From Bacteroidales bacterium (GTDB lineage Bacteria > Bacteroidota > Bacteroidia > Bacteroidales > UBA932), in contig JAFUJQ010000032.1 of assembly GCA_017473705.1 (NCBI GenBank), positions 1 to 49,341 on the forward strand: a DNA stretch of 49,341 bases, written 5' to 3'. Each line of letters begins with the position of its first letter. Position 1 is the stretch's first letter. Shown here one piece after another: positions 1 to 11,527 of the stretch. Both the position numbers and the translations under genes were made by a program. The notes beneath the pieces are model-generated. The model was given only the letters and a program-made list of their open reading frames with translations, was not told the DNA's origin and did not search any database.

Positions 1-2
1 AG

Positions 3-3224
<3,222 letters not shown>

Positions 3225-3241
3225 AAGATCCATAACTACAC

Positions 3242-3281
3242 AAAACAGGCGGACATCATTTGATATCCGCCTGTTTTTTTT
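3242..3281. terminator. Bidirectional terminator between rpoC and purA
   Basis: A perfect 12-bp stem (3242-3253 with 3266-3277) with a 12-nt loop is followed on the plus strand by a run of eight or more T. On the minus strand the stem also ends in TTTT, so it can serve the convergent purA. Confidence 0.9.
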
Positions 3282-3290
3282 GATATTTAA

Positions 3291-4553
3291 TTATCTCATG
3301 ATTGTTGCTTCGCGGTCAGGACCGACAGAAATTATCTTGATCGGCACTCCGAGATACTGTTCCATGAAAGCTATATAATCACGGAATTCCTGTGGTAATT
3401 CCTCTTCTGTGCGGCAGTGTGTGAGATCTGTATGCCATCCCTTGAACTCTGTGTATACAGGCTGGATGTCTGCGAATGTGTCGAACGGCCACTGGTCTGA
3501 CGGCTTGCCGTCCACGATGTATGATGTGCAGACCTTTATGGTCTCGAATGTGTCGAGGCAGTCAGACTTCATCATGATGAGGTCGGTGACACCGCTGATC
3601 ATCACTGCATATTTGAGAGCTACAAGGTCGAGCCATCCGCAGCGGCGAGGGCGTCCTGTAACGGCGCCGAACTCGTGTCCGATGCGACGGATCTCCTCTC
3701 CGGTCTCGTCAAAGAGCTCGGTAGGGAACGGACCGCTGCCGACTCTTGTGCAGTATGCCTTGAAGATGCCGTATACGTGTCCTATCTGGTGAGGGTTCAC
3801 ACCGAGTCCTACGCATGCTCCGGCGCATGATGTTGTCGATGATGTCACAAACGGATATGAACCATAGTCGATGTCAAGCATTGAACCCTGTGCGCCCTCT
3901 GCGAGAATCCCCTTGGTCTTGAGGATCTCATTCACATAGTATTCGCAGTCTACAAGCTCGAACTTCTTGAGGAAGTCTACAGCTTCCATGAACTCTGCGT
4001 CTTCTGCATGAGGATCGCACTCGAAACCCATCTGCTTGAGGAGGGTGATGTGGCGGTTCTGCAGCTTTGCATATCTTTCTGCAAAGTCAGGTGCCAGGAT
4101 GTCGCCTACGCGAAGGCCATGACGGCTGATCTTGTCTGTGTATGTAGGCCCGATGCCTTTGAGTGTCGAACCGATCTTGCCTTTGCCCATTGCAGCCTCA
4201 TTTGCTGCGTCGAGAAGCCTGTGAGTAGGGAGGATGAGATGTGCTTTCTTTGCGATGACAATGCGCTTTGTAACCGGAATTCCGGTCTTTGCAGAGATGT
4301 TGTCGCATTCGCCCTTGAATGTGATAGGGTCAAGCACTACACCGTTTCCTACGATGTTCTTTGCATCTTCTCTGAAGATTCCTGACGGAATGGATCTGAG
4401 CACGAAGCTCTTGCCGTCAAAATGAAGTGAGTGTCCTGCGTTAGGACCGCCCTGGAAGCGTGCTACTACAGGGTAGTTGTTTGCAAGTACATCTACGATC
4501 TTGCCTTTTCCTTCGTCGCCCCACTGGAGGCCAAGTACAACGTCAAGTTTCAT
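3291..4553 (-). CDS. purA: Adenylosuccinate synthetase
   Basis: This enzyme makes adenylosuccinate from IMP, aspartate and GTP, the first committed step to AMP in the cytoplasm. The 420 residues match the family length. The N-terminal GTP-binding signature GLQWGDEGKGKIVD, the GPNAGHS motif, KGIGPTYTDK, EGAQGSMLDIDYGSYPFVTSS and the GRPRRCGWLD segment are all present. The catalytic Asp and His of the first two motifs are intact. It lies 28 bp downstream of ssb on the same strand and is probably the last gene of that run. In many Bacteroidales purA follows a fur gene; here it follows ssb. Confidence 0.97.
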   Translation of the reverse strand: MKLDVVLGLQWGDEGKGKIVDVLANNYPVVARFQGGPNAGHSLHFDGKSFVLRSIPSGIFREDAKNIVGNGVVLDPITFKGECDNISAKTGIPVTKRIVIAKKAHLILPTHRLLDAANEAAMGKGKIGSTLKGIGPTYTDKISRHGLRVGDILAPDFAERYAKLQNRHITLLKQMGFECDPHAEDAEFMEAVDFLKKFELVDCEYYVNEILKTKGILAEGAQGSMLDIDYGSYPFVTSSTTSCAGACVGLGVNPHQIGHVYGIFKAYCTRVGSGPFPTELFDETGEEIRRIGHEFGAVTGRPRRCGWLDLVALKYAVMISGVTDLIMMKSDCLDTFETIKVCTSYIVDGKPSDQWPFDTFADIQPVYTEFKGWHTDLTHCRTEEELPQEFRDYIAFMEQYLGVPIKIISVGPDREATIMR

Positions 4554-4581
4554 TTTATTGTATCTGTGTTTCTGTTATCTT

Positions 4582-5079
4582 TTAGAATGGAAGGTCGTCG
4601 CCCGGATCCTCTTCGAGAGGTTTTACCTGAGGCTGTGCAACAGGCTGGGCCTGCTGTACCGGCTGCTGCTGTGGTGCAGTCTGCTGGTATCCGCCCTGCT
4701 GCTGGCCAGGAGTCTGGTATCCGCCCTGAGGACTCTGTCCGTCAGGCCTTCTTCCAAGAAGCTGGAGAGTGTCAGCGACAATCTCGGTCACATATCTCTT
4801 GTTGCCGGTCTGATCATCCCATGACCTTGTGCGGATACGGCCTTCAATATATACCTGCGTACCCTTCTTGACATACTTCTCGACAACATCCGCAGTATTT
4901 CTCCAAACTACGATGTTGTGCCATTCGGTGTGCTCCTGAAGGTTTCCGTTCCTGTCACGATATCTCTCTGTGGTTGCAAGCCTGAATGTCGCAACCTTCG
5001 CTCCGTTGTTTACATCGCCGGTGTAGCGGATCTCCGGATCCTGTCCTACGTTGCCGATGAGTATTGCCTTGTTGATCAT
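4582..5079 (-). CDS. ssb: Single-stranded DNA-binding protein
   Basis: The protein coats single-stranded DNA during replication, repair and recombination. An OB-fold spans about residues 1-108, beginning MINKAILIGNVGQDPEIRYT. It is followed by a flexible Q/G/P-rich linker and ends in the acidic tip DPGDDLPF, which recruits partner proteins. The 165-residue length is normal. It lies between aroE and purA on the minus strand. I see no consensus -7 box close to its start, so it may be read through from upstream genes. Confidence 0.97.
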   Translation of the reverse strand: MINKAILIGNVGQDPEIRYTGDVNNGAKVATFRLATTERYRDRNGNLQEHTEWHNIVVWRNTADVVEKYVKKGTQVYIEGRIRTRSWDDQTGNKRYVTEIVADTLQLLGRRPDGQSPQGGYQTPGQQQGGYQQTAPQQQPVQQAQPVAQPQVKPLEEDPGDDLPF

Positions 5080-5151
5080 ATATTTTGTGTTTGTTTTATT
5101 TCAGTCCCAAAAACTTTGCAATTTAGTCATAAAATCTAAAATAATCAGCAC

Positions 5152-6000
5152 TTATTTCGATTTTATAACCTCCTTCATGGAACTTTCATCAGGAGATTCT
5201 CCGGTAAAGATTTCATATCCTGTCACTGCCTGAAGCAGAAGCCATACCTGACCCTCAGTATATGTCGATGCTAGATTTGTCTGTTGCATCTTCTGTATCA
5301 GGGCCTTGTCGAATGAAGGATTGCGGTAATTGGCTTCCAGAATATGTTTTGGCCTGCCGGGGGTGAAGTCCTCTTCCGTGAGTGTGTCCAGTTCCGGAAT
5401 CCTTACGGGAAGATTGTAGATCACGATGTCAGCCTTTCTGAACTCCTCCCTGAATGCGCTCAGAGGCTTGATCTCATTACTGTATATGGTCCTGTTGAGA
5501 ACGGTGACCTCCATCCCCAATGCTCGTGCAGCCGCTGTCGCCGCTTTCCCCGCCCCTCCAATGCCGACTATTAGGACATGTCTCTTCTGGTGTTGTTGCA
5601 GGTTTAGAAAGCATGCTGCCCCCTTGGCCGCAGGTGGTGGGAGCATCCCGCAGGGAGCCACCGGGGTTCTTTCTAAACCTGTAACAACACCATATAGCCA
5701 TTCACGGACTCCGAGGTAGTCGGAGTTGTGGGCCTTGACGCCTTCCGGTGTCTTGATGAGCAGGTTGGTCGCACCGACAATGTTGCATTCCTCCGAGATG
5801 ATGTCAGCCTTCTTGAGAGCAAGCTCCTTGAACGGAGCCGTCACATTGATCCCGTCATATTCATTCAGGAATATTTGATACGCCTCTTCGAAATCCGGCG
5901 TTTCAATCAGATCGTACGGATATCTGCCGGCATACCCTGCCTTGAAGAGGGCAGGGGAAAGCGAATGTGCTATGGGATGTCCGATCAGACCGAATTTCAT
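5152..6000 (-). CDS. aroE: Shikimate dehydrogenase carrying an in-frame palindromic insertion
   Basis: The enzyme reduces 3-dehydroshikimate to shikimate with NADPH in chorismate synthesis. The substrate site is visible: SLSP near residue 13, the catalytic Lys in NVTAPFKE, the Asn in GATNLL and the Asp in HNSDYLG. The Rossmann motif GIGGAGKA follows at about residue 146, and the C-terminal EGQVWLLLQAVTGY is typical. The protein is 282 residues, about 34 more than usual for this phylum. The extra residues (104-138) come entirely from a 103-bp palindromic element lying between the catalytic domain and the first Rossmann strand, probably a surface loop. The active-site residues are untouched, so function is plausible. 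The start ATG overlaps the stop of the upstream methyltransferase gene by 4 bp. Confidence 0.93.
   Translation of the reverse strand: MKFGLIGHPIAHSLSPALFKAGYAGRYPYDLIETPDFEEAYQIFLNEYDGINVTAPFKELALKKADIISEECNIVGATNLLIKTPEGVKAHNSDYLGVREWLYGVVTGLERTPVAPCGMLPPPAAKGAACFLNLQQHQKRHVLIVGIGGAGKAATAAARALGMEVTVLNRTIYSNEIKPLSAFREEFRKADIVIYNLPVRIPELDTLTEEDFTPGRPKHILEANYRNPSFDKALIQKMQQTNLASTYTEGQVWLLLQAVTGYEIFTGESPDESSMKEVIKSK
5589..5691. repeat. Palindromic element, copy 1, inserted in frame in aroE
   Basis: Arms at 5589-5611 and 5669-5691 are 23 bp and complementary except at one position. The core between them shares a block with the element in aroK: on the minus strand, CTGCGGCCAA, a run of G, then GCA just before the right arm. 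It is translated as part of AroE, residues 104-138. I know no named family for it in this phylum. Confidence 0.88.
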
Positions 6001-6815
6001 GAGTTTCTTTGTCTTACAGCTTCAAACATAAGGATGGCAGCAGATACTGAGACATTAAGTGAGTCCAGCCTGCCAAGCATAGGAATCTTTATATGGGCGT
6101 CAGCGGCCTTTCTCCATACATTTGTGAGTCCTGTCGCCTCTGTGCCCATGACGATGGCCGTTCCGCCTTTCATGTCAGTATCGTAATACCACTCCGAGTC
6201 CTGCAGCTGGGCAGTATATATCTTTATGCGATGGCTTTTCAGCCATTCAATGGCCTCCTCTGACGTTGCAGTCGCTACGGGGACAGAGAATATGGCTCCT
6301 ATGCTTGAGCGGATGAGATTCGGATTGTACATGTCCGTCAGCGGGTCGCAAACGATCACTGCATCGACACCCGACGCATCAGCGCTTCTGAGAACAGCTC
6401 CAAGATTGCCGGGCTTCTCTACGGATTCCAGGACGACAACGAGCGGCTTCTCCTTCAGTTTCAGACTGTCCAGAGTCATTTCCTTGCAATGCATCTCTGC
6501 TATCACGCCTTCAGTGCCGCCGCGATATGCCACCTTGTCATATAGGTGTTGCGGTATCTCTATGATCTGGCACATTATCCCGCAGAAATTCTCTTCTACT
6601 GCTCCCAGGATGCTGTCAAACTCCTTTTCCGTGATGATGTCACGGCAGATGAAGAAGGTATGCGGCTCATAGCCTGCCTCCACGCAATGAATGATCTCGC
6701 GTCTGCCCTCCACGACGAACAGCCCTTTCTTCCTTCTCTCCTTGGACTTTTCCTGAAGAGCCAGCAGCTCCTTTATCTTGGCGTTCTGTGATGATGTAAT
6801 GTTTTCGATTCTCAT
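5997..6815 (-). CDS. TrmH/SpoU-family RNA 2'-O-ribose methyltransferase
   Basis: This is a SPOUT-class, SAM-dependent methyltransferase that modifies rRNA or tRNA. The N-terminal part (about residues 1-95), beginning with the typical SSQNAKIKELLAL, looks like the substrate-binding L30e-like domain. The C-terminal knot shows all three SpoU motifs: ESVEKPGNLGAVLRSADA, IVMGTEATGL and LDSLNVSVSAAILMFE. The 272-residue length fits RlmB/TsnR-like members. The target nucleotide cannot be read from sequence. Its ATG lies only 4 nt after a TATATTTG box, so the transcript may be leaderless. It overlaps aroE by 4 bp, which suggests coupled translation. Confidence 0.93.
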   Translation of the reverse strand: MRIENITSSQNAKIKELLALQEKSKERRKKGLFVVEGRREIIHCVEAGYEPHTFFICRDIITEKEFDSILGAVEENFCGIMCQIIEIPQHLYDKVAYRGGTEGVIAEMHCKEMTLDSLKLKEKPLVVVLESVEKPGNLGAVLRSADASGVDAVIVCDPLTDMYNPNLIRSSIGAIFSVPVATATSEEAIEWLKSHRIKIYTAQLQDSEWYYDTDMKGGTAIVMGTEATGLTNVWRKAADAHIKIPMLGRLDSLNVSVSAAILMFEAVRQRNS

Positions 6816-6819
6816 AGTA

Positions 6820-6827
6820 CAAATATA
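6820..6827 (-). promoter_or_regulatory. -7 box TATATTTG abutting the methyltransferase start
   Basis: This is an exact match to the Bacteroidota -7 consensus TAnnTTTG on the minus strand. Only 4 nt separate it from the ATG at 6815, so initiation would fall at or next to the start codon. I see no clear -33 TTTG. Confidence 0.55.
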
Positions 6828-6833
6828 ACTAAT

Positions 6834-7340
6834 TTATTCATACCAGGTCTTGTAGAGGAGGTAGTGCTCGGCGTTTGCGTGGGCTTTTGCCCGGATGGCC
6901 TCCGAGCCGTCCTTGATCTTGCGGGCAGGGATGCCGGCCCATATGCCAGGATCAAGTTTCTGGTTTGCCGGGACTACGGCTCCGGCCGCGATTATGGTAC
7001 CGTCAGGAACAACAGTGTGGTCCATGACAATGGCTCCCATGCCTATGATGACGTCATTTCCTATGATGCAACCATGGACGTTGGCTCCATGCCCGATCGA
7101 GACATCATTGCCTATGATGCATTCCGACTGCTGATAGGTCGCATGAAGCACGGCATTGTCCTGAATATTGACCCTGTCCCCTATGCGTATCGCTCCGACG
7201 TCTCCGCGAAGCACAGCTCCATACCACACGCTGCAGTCATCCCCGATTTCCACCGTACCTATAATCGTCGCCGTCTCCGCCAGAAACGCCCGTTCTCCTA
7301 TGACGGGCCTGTCGCCCTTGAGTTCCTTTATTATTGCCAT
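6834..7340 (-). CDS. Gamma-carbonic-anhydrase-like hexapeptide-repeat protein
   Basis: This is a left-handed beta-helix protein of the YrdA/PaaY/CaiE type. Hexapeptide repeats run from about residue 12 to 145, for example IIGTVEIGDDCSVWYGAVLRGD and VSIGHGANVHGCIIGNDVIIG. Histidines in VLHA and GHGANVHG are placed like the zinc ligands of gamma-class carbonic anhydrases. The 168-residue length is typical. Activity in this family is often unproven, so carbonic anhydrase is only a possibility. It follows lysS, separated by a palindrome that overlaps a possible promoter, and precedes the RNA methyltransferase by 18 bp. Confidence 0.9.
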   Translation of the reverse strand: MAIIKELKGDRPVIGERAFLAETATIIGTVEIGDDCSVWYGAVLRGDVGAIRIGDRVNIQDNAVLHATYQQSECIIGNDVSIGHGANVHGCIIGNDVIIGMGAIVMDHTVVPDGTIIAAGAVVPANQKLDPGIWAGIPARKIKDGSEAIRAKAHANAEHYLLYKTWYE

Positions 7341-7344
7341 GAAA

Positions 7345-7382
7345 TAAGGTCTGACAAATTTATGTCAGACCTTACAAATATA
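7345..7382 (-). promoter_or_regulatory. Perfect palindrome overlapping -7 boxes upstream of the yrdA-like gene
   Basis: A perfect 12-bp inverted repeat (7345-7356 with 7363-7374, 6-nt loop) lies just 5' of the gene. The minus strand reads TAAATTTG across the loop (7355-7362), and a second TATATTTG lies at 7375-7382. Both match TAnnTTTG. The stem is followed on the minus strand by only three T, so an intrinsic terminator for lysS is less convincing than an operator, though it could act as both. Confidence 0.5.
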
Positions 7383-7398
7383 GTTATTTTATTTGCTT

Positions 7399-8913
7399 CT
7401 AGTTATTCTTCGGACGCATCTGAGGGAAGAAGAGCACATCCTGGATGGTTGGGGAGTTGGTCATGAACATTGTAAGACGGTCGATTCCCATTCCGAGTCC
7501 TGATGTAGGAGGCATACCGTACTCAAGTGCGCGTACGAAGTCCATGTCGATGAACATGGCCTCGTCATCTCCCTTGTCCTTCAGCTTGAGCTGGTCCTGG
7601 AAACGCTCGTACTGGTCAATAGGGTCGTTCAGCTCGCTGTATGCGTTCGCAAGCTCCTTGCCGCATACGAAGAGCTCGAAGCGCTCTGTAAGGTCCGGAT
7701 TTGTGCGGTGGCGCTTGGTGAGCGGCGACATCTCCACAGGATAGTCTGTGATGAATGTAGGCTGCACGAGGTGCTTCTCGCAGTACTCTCCGAAGATCGC
7801 ATCGATGAGCTTGCCCTTTCCGAATGAAGGGTCTGTCTCTACGTGAAGCTTCTTGCAGGTCTCGCGGAGTTCTTCCTCAGACATGCCGGCAACGTCAACA
7901 CCTGCATATTCCTTGATAGCCTCGAGGATCGGGAGACGGCGGAACGGTGGCTTGAAGTCAACCTGATTCTCTCCGATTGTAACTTCTGTCTTGCCGTGAA
8001 GCTTGAGTGCGATCTTCTCGAGGAGCTTCTCTACGAACTCCATCATCCAGATATAGTCCTTGTATGCAACATAAATCTCCATGCAGGTGAACTCAGGGTT
8101 GTGGGTCTTGTCCATACCCTCGTTGCGGAAGTCCTTAGCGAACTCGTATACACCGTGATATCCGCCGACGATGAGTCTCTTGAGATAGAGCTCGTTTGCG
8201 ATACGGAGGTAGAGAGGAATGTCAAGAGCGTTGTGGTGAGTGATGAACGGACGTGCTGTTGCACCGCCTGGGATGCTCTGGAGGATAGGTGTCTCCACCT
8301 CAAGGCAGCCGGCTTCGTTGAAGTACTCACGCATTGTAGCCACGATCTGGCTTCTCTTGATGAATGTATCGCGAACCTGCGGATTTACAATCAGGTCTAC
8401 ATATCTCTGTCTGTATTTGAGCTCAGGATCCGAGAACGCGTCGAACACCTCGCCGTCCTTCTCCTTCACGATAGGGAGGACGCGGAGTGACTTGCTGAGG
8501 AGAGTCAGTTCCTTTGCGTGGATTGAAAGCTGGCCGGTCTTGGTGATGAACGCGAATCCCTTGATGCCGATGATGTCACCGATGTCGAGGAGCTTCTTCC
8601 ATACTGTGTTATACATGGTCTTGTCTTCGCCCGGGCAGATCTCATCGCGGTTTACATAGATCTGGATACGGCCTGTCTCATCCTGCAGCTCGCCGAATGA
8701 TGCGGCGCCCATGATGCGCCTTGACATGATGCGGCCTGCGATGACTACATCCTGGAAGTTGCCTTTCTCCTCGTCATACTCAGCCTTCACCTGCGCTGCA
8801 GATGTGTTGATAGGGTAGAGTGGTGCCGGATAAGGCTCGATCCCGAGTTCTCTGAGCTTTGCAAGCGATTCTCTTCTGAACAGCTCCTGCTCGTTGAGGT
8901 CCATAATGCTCAT
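7399..8913 (-). CDS. lysS: Lysyl-tRNA synthetase, class II
   Basis: The enzyme charges tRNA-Lys. An N-terminal OB-fold anticodon-binding domain spans about residues 55-165. The class II catalytic core follows: motif 2 reads [15 protein letters not shown] and motif 3 reads [19 protein letters not shown] near the C-terminus. The 504-residue length is typical of the bacterial family. A second possible start lies at the fourth codon. The promoter region is shared divergently with recJ. Confidence 0.97.
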   Translation of the reverse strand: MSIMDLNEQELFRRESLAKLRELGIEPYPAPLYPINTSAAQVKAEYDEEKGNFQDVVIAGRIMSRRIMGAASFGELQDETGRIQIYVNRDEICPGEDKTMYNTVWKKLLDIGDIIGIKGFAFITKTGQLSIHAKELTLLSKSLRVLPIVKEKDGEVFDAFSDPELKYRQRYVDLIVNPQVRDTFIKRSQIVATMREYFNEAGCLEVETPILQSIPGGATARPFITHHNALDIPLYLRIANELYLKRLIVGGYHGVYEFAKDFRNEGMDKTHNPEFTCMEIYVAYKDYIWMMEFVEKLLEKIALKLHGKTEVTIGENQVDFKPPFRRLPILEAIKEYAGVDVAGMSEEELRETCKKLHVETDPSFGKGKLIDAIFGEYCEKHLVQPTFITDYPVEMSPLTKRHRTNPDLTERFELFVCGKELANAYSELNDPIDQYERFQDQLKLKDKGDDEAMFIDMDFVRALEYGMPPTSGLGMGIDRLTMFMTNSPTIQDVLFFPQMRPKNN

Positions 8914-8950
8914 AATTATATCTTTTAAACTGTTTATTCCAAAAATCCCA

Positions 8951-8958
8951 CAAATTTA
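8951..8958 (-). promoter_or_regulatory. -7 box TAAATTTG for lysS
   Basis: This is an exact TAnnTTTG match on the minus strand, 37 bp before the lysS start, in the AT-rich region shared with the recJ promoter. No clear -33 element is seen. Confidence 0.5.
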
Positions 8959-8980
8959 ATATAAATAATAAAAAAATCCA

Positions 8981-8988
8981 TACCTTTG
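8981..8988 (+). promoter_or_regulatory. -7 box TACCTTTG directly before recJ
   Basis: This is an exact TAnnTTTG match. Six bases separate it from the ATG at 8995, so the message would begin at or almost at the start codon. Confidence 0.55.
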
Positions 8989-8994
8989 TATACT

Positions 8995-10731
8995 ATGGCG
9001 GTAGAAAAGATATGGAAATTCAGGGAAACGGCTGATCCTGAGAACATCAGGCAGCTTGCGTCTGAACTGGGAGTGGATCCGGTACTTGCGGAGCTTCTGG
9101 TCCAGAGGGGCGTCCATACCTTCGAGCAGGCCCGCTCATTCTTCCGTCCGAGCCTGGAAAACCTCCACGATCCGTTCCTGATGAAGGACATGGACAAGGC
9201 TGTGGAGAGAGTTCATCAGGCTGTTTCAACAGGGGAGAAGATTCTTGTATACGGAGACTATGACGTGGACGGAACCACGGCGGTCTCGCTCGTATATTCA
9301 TTCCTCCGTCGTCTGACAAAGGCCGTAGATTTCTATATTCCTGAGAGATATGACGAAGGCTACGGAGTGTCATACAAGGGCATAGACTGGGCATCCGAGA
9401 ACCGTTTTGGCCTCATTATCACCCTTGACTGCGGCATCAAGGCCAACGAAAAGGTTGAATATGCAAGTGAGAAGGGCATTGACATGATCATCTGTGACCA
9501 CCATCTTCCTGAGAACGAACTTCCGAAGGCCGTTGCTGTCCTTGATCCGAAAAGAGAAGACTGCCATTATCCTTTCGATGATCTTTCGGGCTGCGGTGTG
9601 GGCTTCAAGCTGGTGCAGGCATATTCACAGCAGTTCGGCATCGCCTTCGACTCATTGATTCCGCTTCTGGACCTTCTTGTGGTCAGCATAGCTTCTGACC
9701 TTGTGTCAGTGACAGACGAAAACAGAGTCCTCGCCCACTTCGGTCTAAAGCAGCTCAATGTGAGTCCTCGTCAGGGACTCATGGCCATGATTCAGCTTTC
9801 GGGTCTTGAGCCGGGCCATCTTACCATCGACGACATCGTCTTCAAGATCGGTCCGCGCATCAATGCGGCCGGCCGTATGGAGACGGGCCGCATCGCTGTG
9901 GAGCTTCTGACTGCAACTGACGCCAGGACTGCAATCAGGATCGGAACAGAGATCAACGAGCATAACAACGAGAGAAAGAACATAGACCGCCGCATCACCC
10001 AGGAGGCCCTGGAGATGGTGGAGTCGCAGCAGTGTCTCTCATACGGAAAGGCTACGATCGTATATAACCCGCAGTGGCACAAGGGAGTAGTCGGAATCGT
10101 GGCGTCAAGACTTGTTGAGGCATATTATAAGCCTACGATCGTTTTCACAAAGTCCCAGGAAGGACTCGTTACAGGATCAGCACGAAGCGTGCATTGCTTC
10201 GACCTTTATGGAGCCATAGAAAGCTGCGCGGACCTCCTTGAGAATTTCGGAGGCCATCTTTATGCAGCAGGCCTCACTTTGAAGGAAGAAAACCTTCCGG
10301 AGTTCTGCGAAAGGATAGAGAAGTTCATATCAGAGGCGATCATACCAGAGATGCAGACTCCTGTAGTGGATATCGATGCAATGCTGAACTTCTCGCAGAT
10401 CACGCCGAAGTTCCTGCGCATCCTCAAGCAGTTCCAGCCATTCGGCCCGGGCAACAGCATGCCGATCTTCAGGACAGACAATGTCTATGACAACGGGAGC
10501 ATCCGCAAGGTGGGAGCCGAAGGCGGACACCTCAAGCTTGAACTCATCCAGGAGTCGCAGCCTTACCACCACATATCGGCCATAGCCTTCAACATGGCGG
10601 ACTACTTCGAGAACATCAAGGCCGGCAACCCGGTGGACGTCTGCTATTCAATCGTAGAGAATTATTACAGAGGAACAGCAAACACTCAGCTCCGCATCAA
10701 GGACATCCGCGAGCGTGACGAGATGATCTGA
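8995..10731 (+). CDS. recJ: Single-stranded-DNA-specific exonuclease RecJ
   Basis: This is a 5'-3' exonuclease acting in recombination and mismatch repair. The DHH phosphoesterase motifs are in order: GDYDVDGT (about residue 88), LDCGI, CDHHLPE with the DHH triad, and SDLVSVTDENR. The DHHA1 domain with GGHLYAAGL and a C-terminal OB-like domain follow. At 578 residues it matches E. coli RecJ closely. I chose the ATG at 8995 over an upstream in-frame TTG at 8986, because that TTG overlaps the -7 box. It converges with aroK. Confidence 0.96.
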   Translation: MAVEKIWKFRETADPENIRQLASELGVDPVLAELLVQRGVHTFEQARSFFRPSLENLHDPFLMKDMDKAVERVHQAVSTGEKILVYGDYDVDGTTAVSLVYSFLRRLTKAVDFYIPERYDEGYGVSYKGIDWASENRFGLIITLDCGIKANEKVEYASEKGIDMIICDHHLPENELPKAVAVLDPKREDCHYPFDDLSGCGVGFKLVQAYSQQFGIAFDSLIPLLDLLVVSIASDLVSVTDENRVLAHFGLKQLNVSPRQGLMAMIQLSGLEPGHLTIDDIVFKIGPRINAAGRMETGRIAVELLTATDARTAIRIGTEINEHNNERKNIDRRITQEALEMVESQQCLSYGKATIVYNPQWHKGVVGIVASRLVEAYYKPTIVFTKSQEGLVTGSARSVHCFDLYGAIESCADLLENFGGHLYAAGLTLKEENLPEFCERIEKFISEAIIPEMQTPVVDIDAMLNFSQITPKFLRILKQFQPFGPGNSMPIFRTDNVYDNGSIRKVGAEGGHLKLELIQESQPYHHISAIAFNMADYFENIKAGNPVDVCYSIVENYYRGTANTQLRIKDIRERDEMI

Positions 10732-10747
10732 CCGACATGATTAAAGT

Positions 10748-10779
10748 AAAAGCACAAAAACCCACGTTTTTGTGCTTTT
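10748..10779. terminator. Bidirectional terminator between recJ and aroK
   Basis: A perfect 14-bp stem (10748-10761 with 10766-10779) with a 4-nt loop CCAC lies between the convergent genes. The stem ends are A on the left and T on the right, so it gives a U tract in either direction. Confidence 0.9.
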
Positions 10780-10805
10780 AAATCGTGAAGCCTACGGCGC
10801 AGCTC

Positions 10806-11450
10806 TCAGGAGCGCTTCGCTGTGATAGAGATGATATCTGAAGCGATGGCTTCGATCGTTTTGCCGTCTGTGTCGATTGTGGCATGGGCGGTCTTTTCAT
10901 ATGTGGCAGAGCGCTGCTGCATCAGCGTCTCTATGCGAGTCCGGAGGTCCGCGTCAGCGAGCATCGGCCTTCCGGCAGCTTCTCCGGCAAGATGCTCCAT
11001 AAGAGTATCTACGGAAGCCCTGAGATACACACACAAAGTCTTCTCCTTGACCATCTTAGCACACGCCTCAGTCATCACAGCTCCACCACCCAATGCTAAA
11101 ACGATGTCATTGTTGGTGTGTCTTTCTGATTCAGGGTGGCATGGAGAGGGTTTGGAAACCGTGCTACCCCTTTGGCCGCAGAGGGAGGGGCCCATCGCAG
11201 AATGCGATGGGAGGGATTGTTTCCAAACCCTCTCCATGCCACCATCTTTCAAAACTGCCTTCAACGCTTCCAGTTCCATCTGTCGGAACGCCGCTTCTCC
11301 TTCTGTGGCGAAGATTTCCGGGATGCTTCTTCCCTCGCGCTCTTCAATCACATCATCCAGGTCAATAAAAGAGCAGCAGAGCAGCTCCGAAAGTCGCCTT
11401 CCGACACTGCTCTTGCCACATCCCATAAATCCAGTCAATGAAATAATCAT
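10806..11450 (-). CDS. aroK: Shikimate kinase carrying an in-frame palindromic insertion
   Basis: The enzyme phosphorylates shikimate at the 3-hydroxyl with ATP, the step after AroE. The P-loop GFMGCGKSSVG is at residues 8-18. The shikimate-binding DLDD, GEAAFR and ALGGGAV motifs are present, followed by a lid region with RP. The protein is 214 residues, against about 175 in relatives. Residues 70-106 come from a 109-bp palindromic element just upstream of the ALGGGAV strand. The frame also stays open upstream to 11516, but that extension runs through a dispersed repeat. I therefore chose ATG 11448-11450, where homology begins (MIISLTGFMG). All catalytic motifs flank the insertion intact. Confidence 0.92.
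   Translation of the reverse strand: MIISLTGFMGCGKSSVGRRLSELLCCSFIDLDDVIEEREGRSIPEIFATEGEAAFRQMELEALKAVLKDGGMERVWKQSLPSHSAMGPSLCGQRGSTVSKPSPCHPESERHTNNDIVLALGGGAVMTEACAKMVKEKTLCVYLRASVDTLMEHLAGEAAGRPMLADADLRTRIETLMQQRSATYEKTAHATIDTDGKTIEAIASDIISITAKRS
11135..11243. repeat. Palindromic element, copy 2, inserted in frame in aroK
   Basis: This has a perfect 25-bp inverted repeat (11135-11159 with 11219-11243) around a 59-bp core. On the minus strand the core holds a small hairpin (CCCATCGCA / TGCGATGGG), then CCCCTCCCTCTGCGGCCAA and GGGGTAGCAC. The second part is shared with the aroE copy and the first part with the intergenic copy. It is translated as AroK residues 70-106. Confidence 0.9.
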
Positions 11451-11456
11451 ATTATC

Positions 11457-11494
11457 AGATTGCCACGTCGTCCTTCGGACTCCTCGCAATGACG
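11457..11494. repeat. Dispersed GATTGCCACG-type palindromic repeat at the aroK 5' end
   Basis: The unit begins GATTGCCACGTCG, has an inner CGTCCTTCGGAC hairpin and ends CTCGCAATGACG. Units of this sort recur in intergenic regions of many bacteria. It lies just upstream of the chosen aroK start and adds a spurious N-terminal extension if an earlier start is used. Confidence 0.7.
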
Positions 11495-11527
11495 TATCGA
11501 AGTCCCCTGGTCTCAAATGATTTTATT

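Noticed and set aside
4431-4871. 146-codon plus-strand frame
   Set aside because: It lies antisense to the purA start and ssb, with no homology. It is a shadow of those genes.
11451-11516. N-terminal extension of shikimate kinase
   Set aside because: It is encoded by a dispersed palindromic repeat, and family homology begins at ATG 11448-11450.
10822-11520. 232-codon plus-strand frame antisense to aroK
   Set aside because: It mirrors aroK and its palindromic insert. Palindromes keep frames open on both strands.
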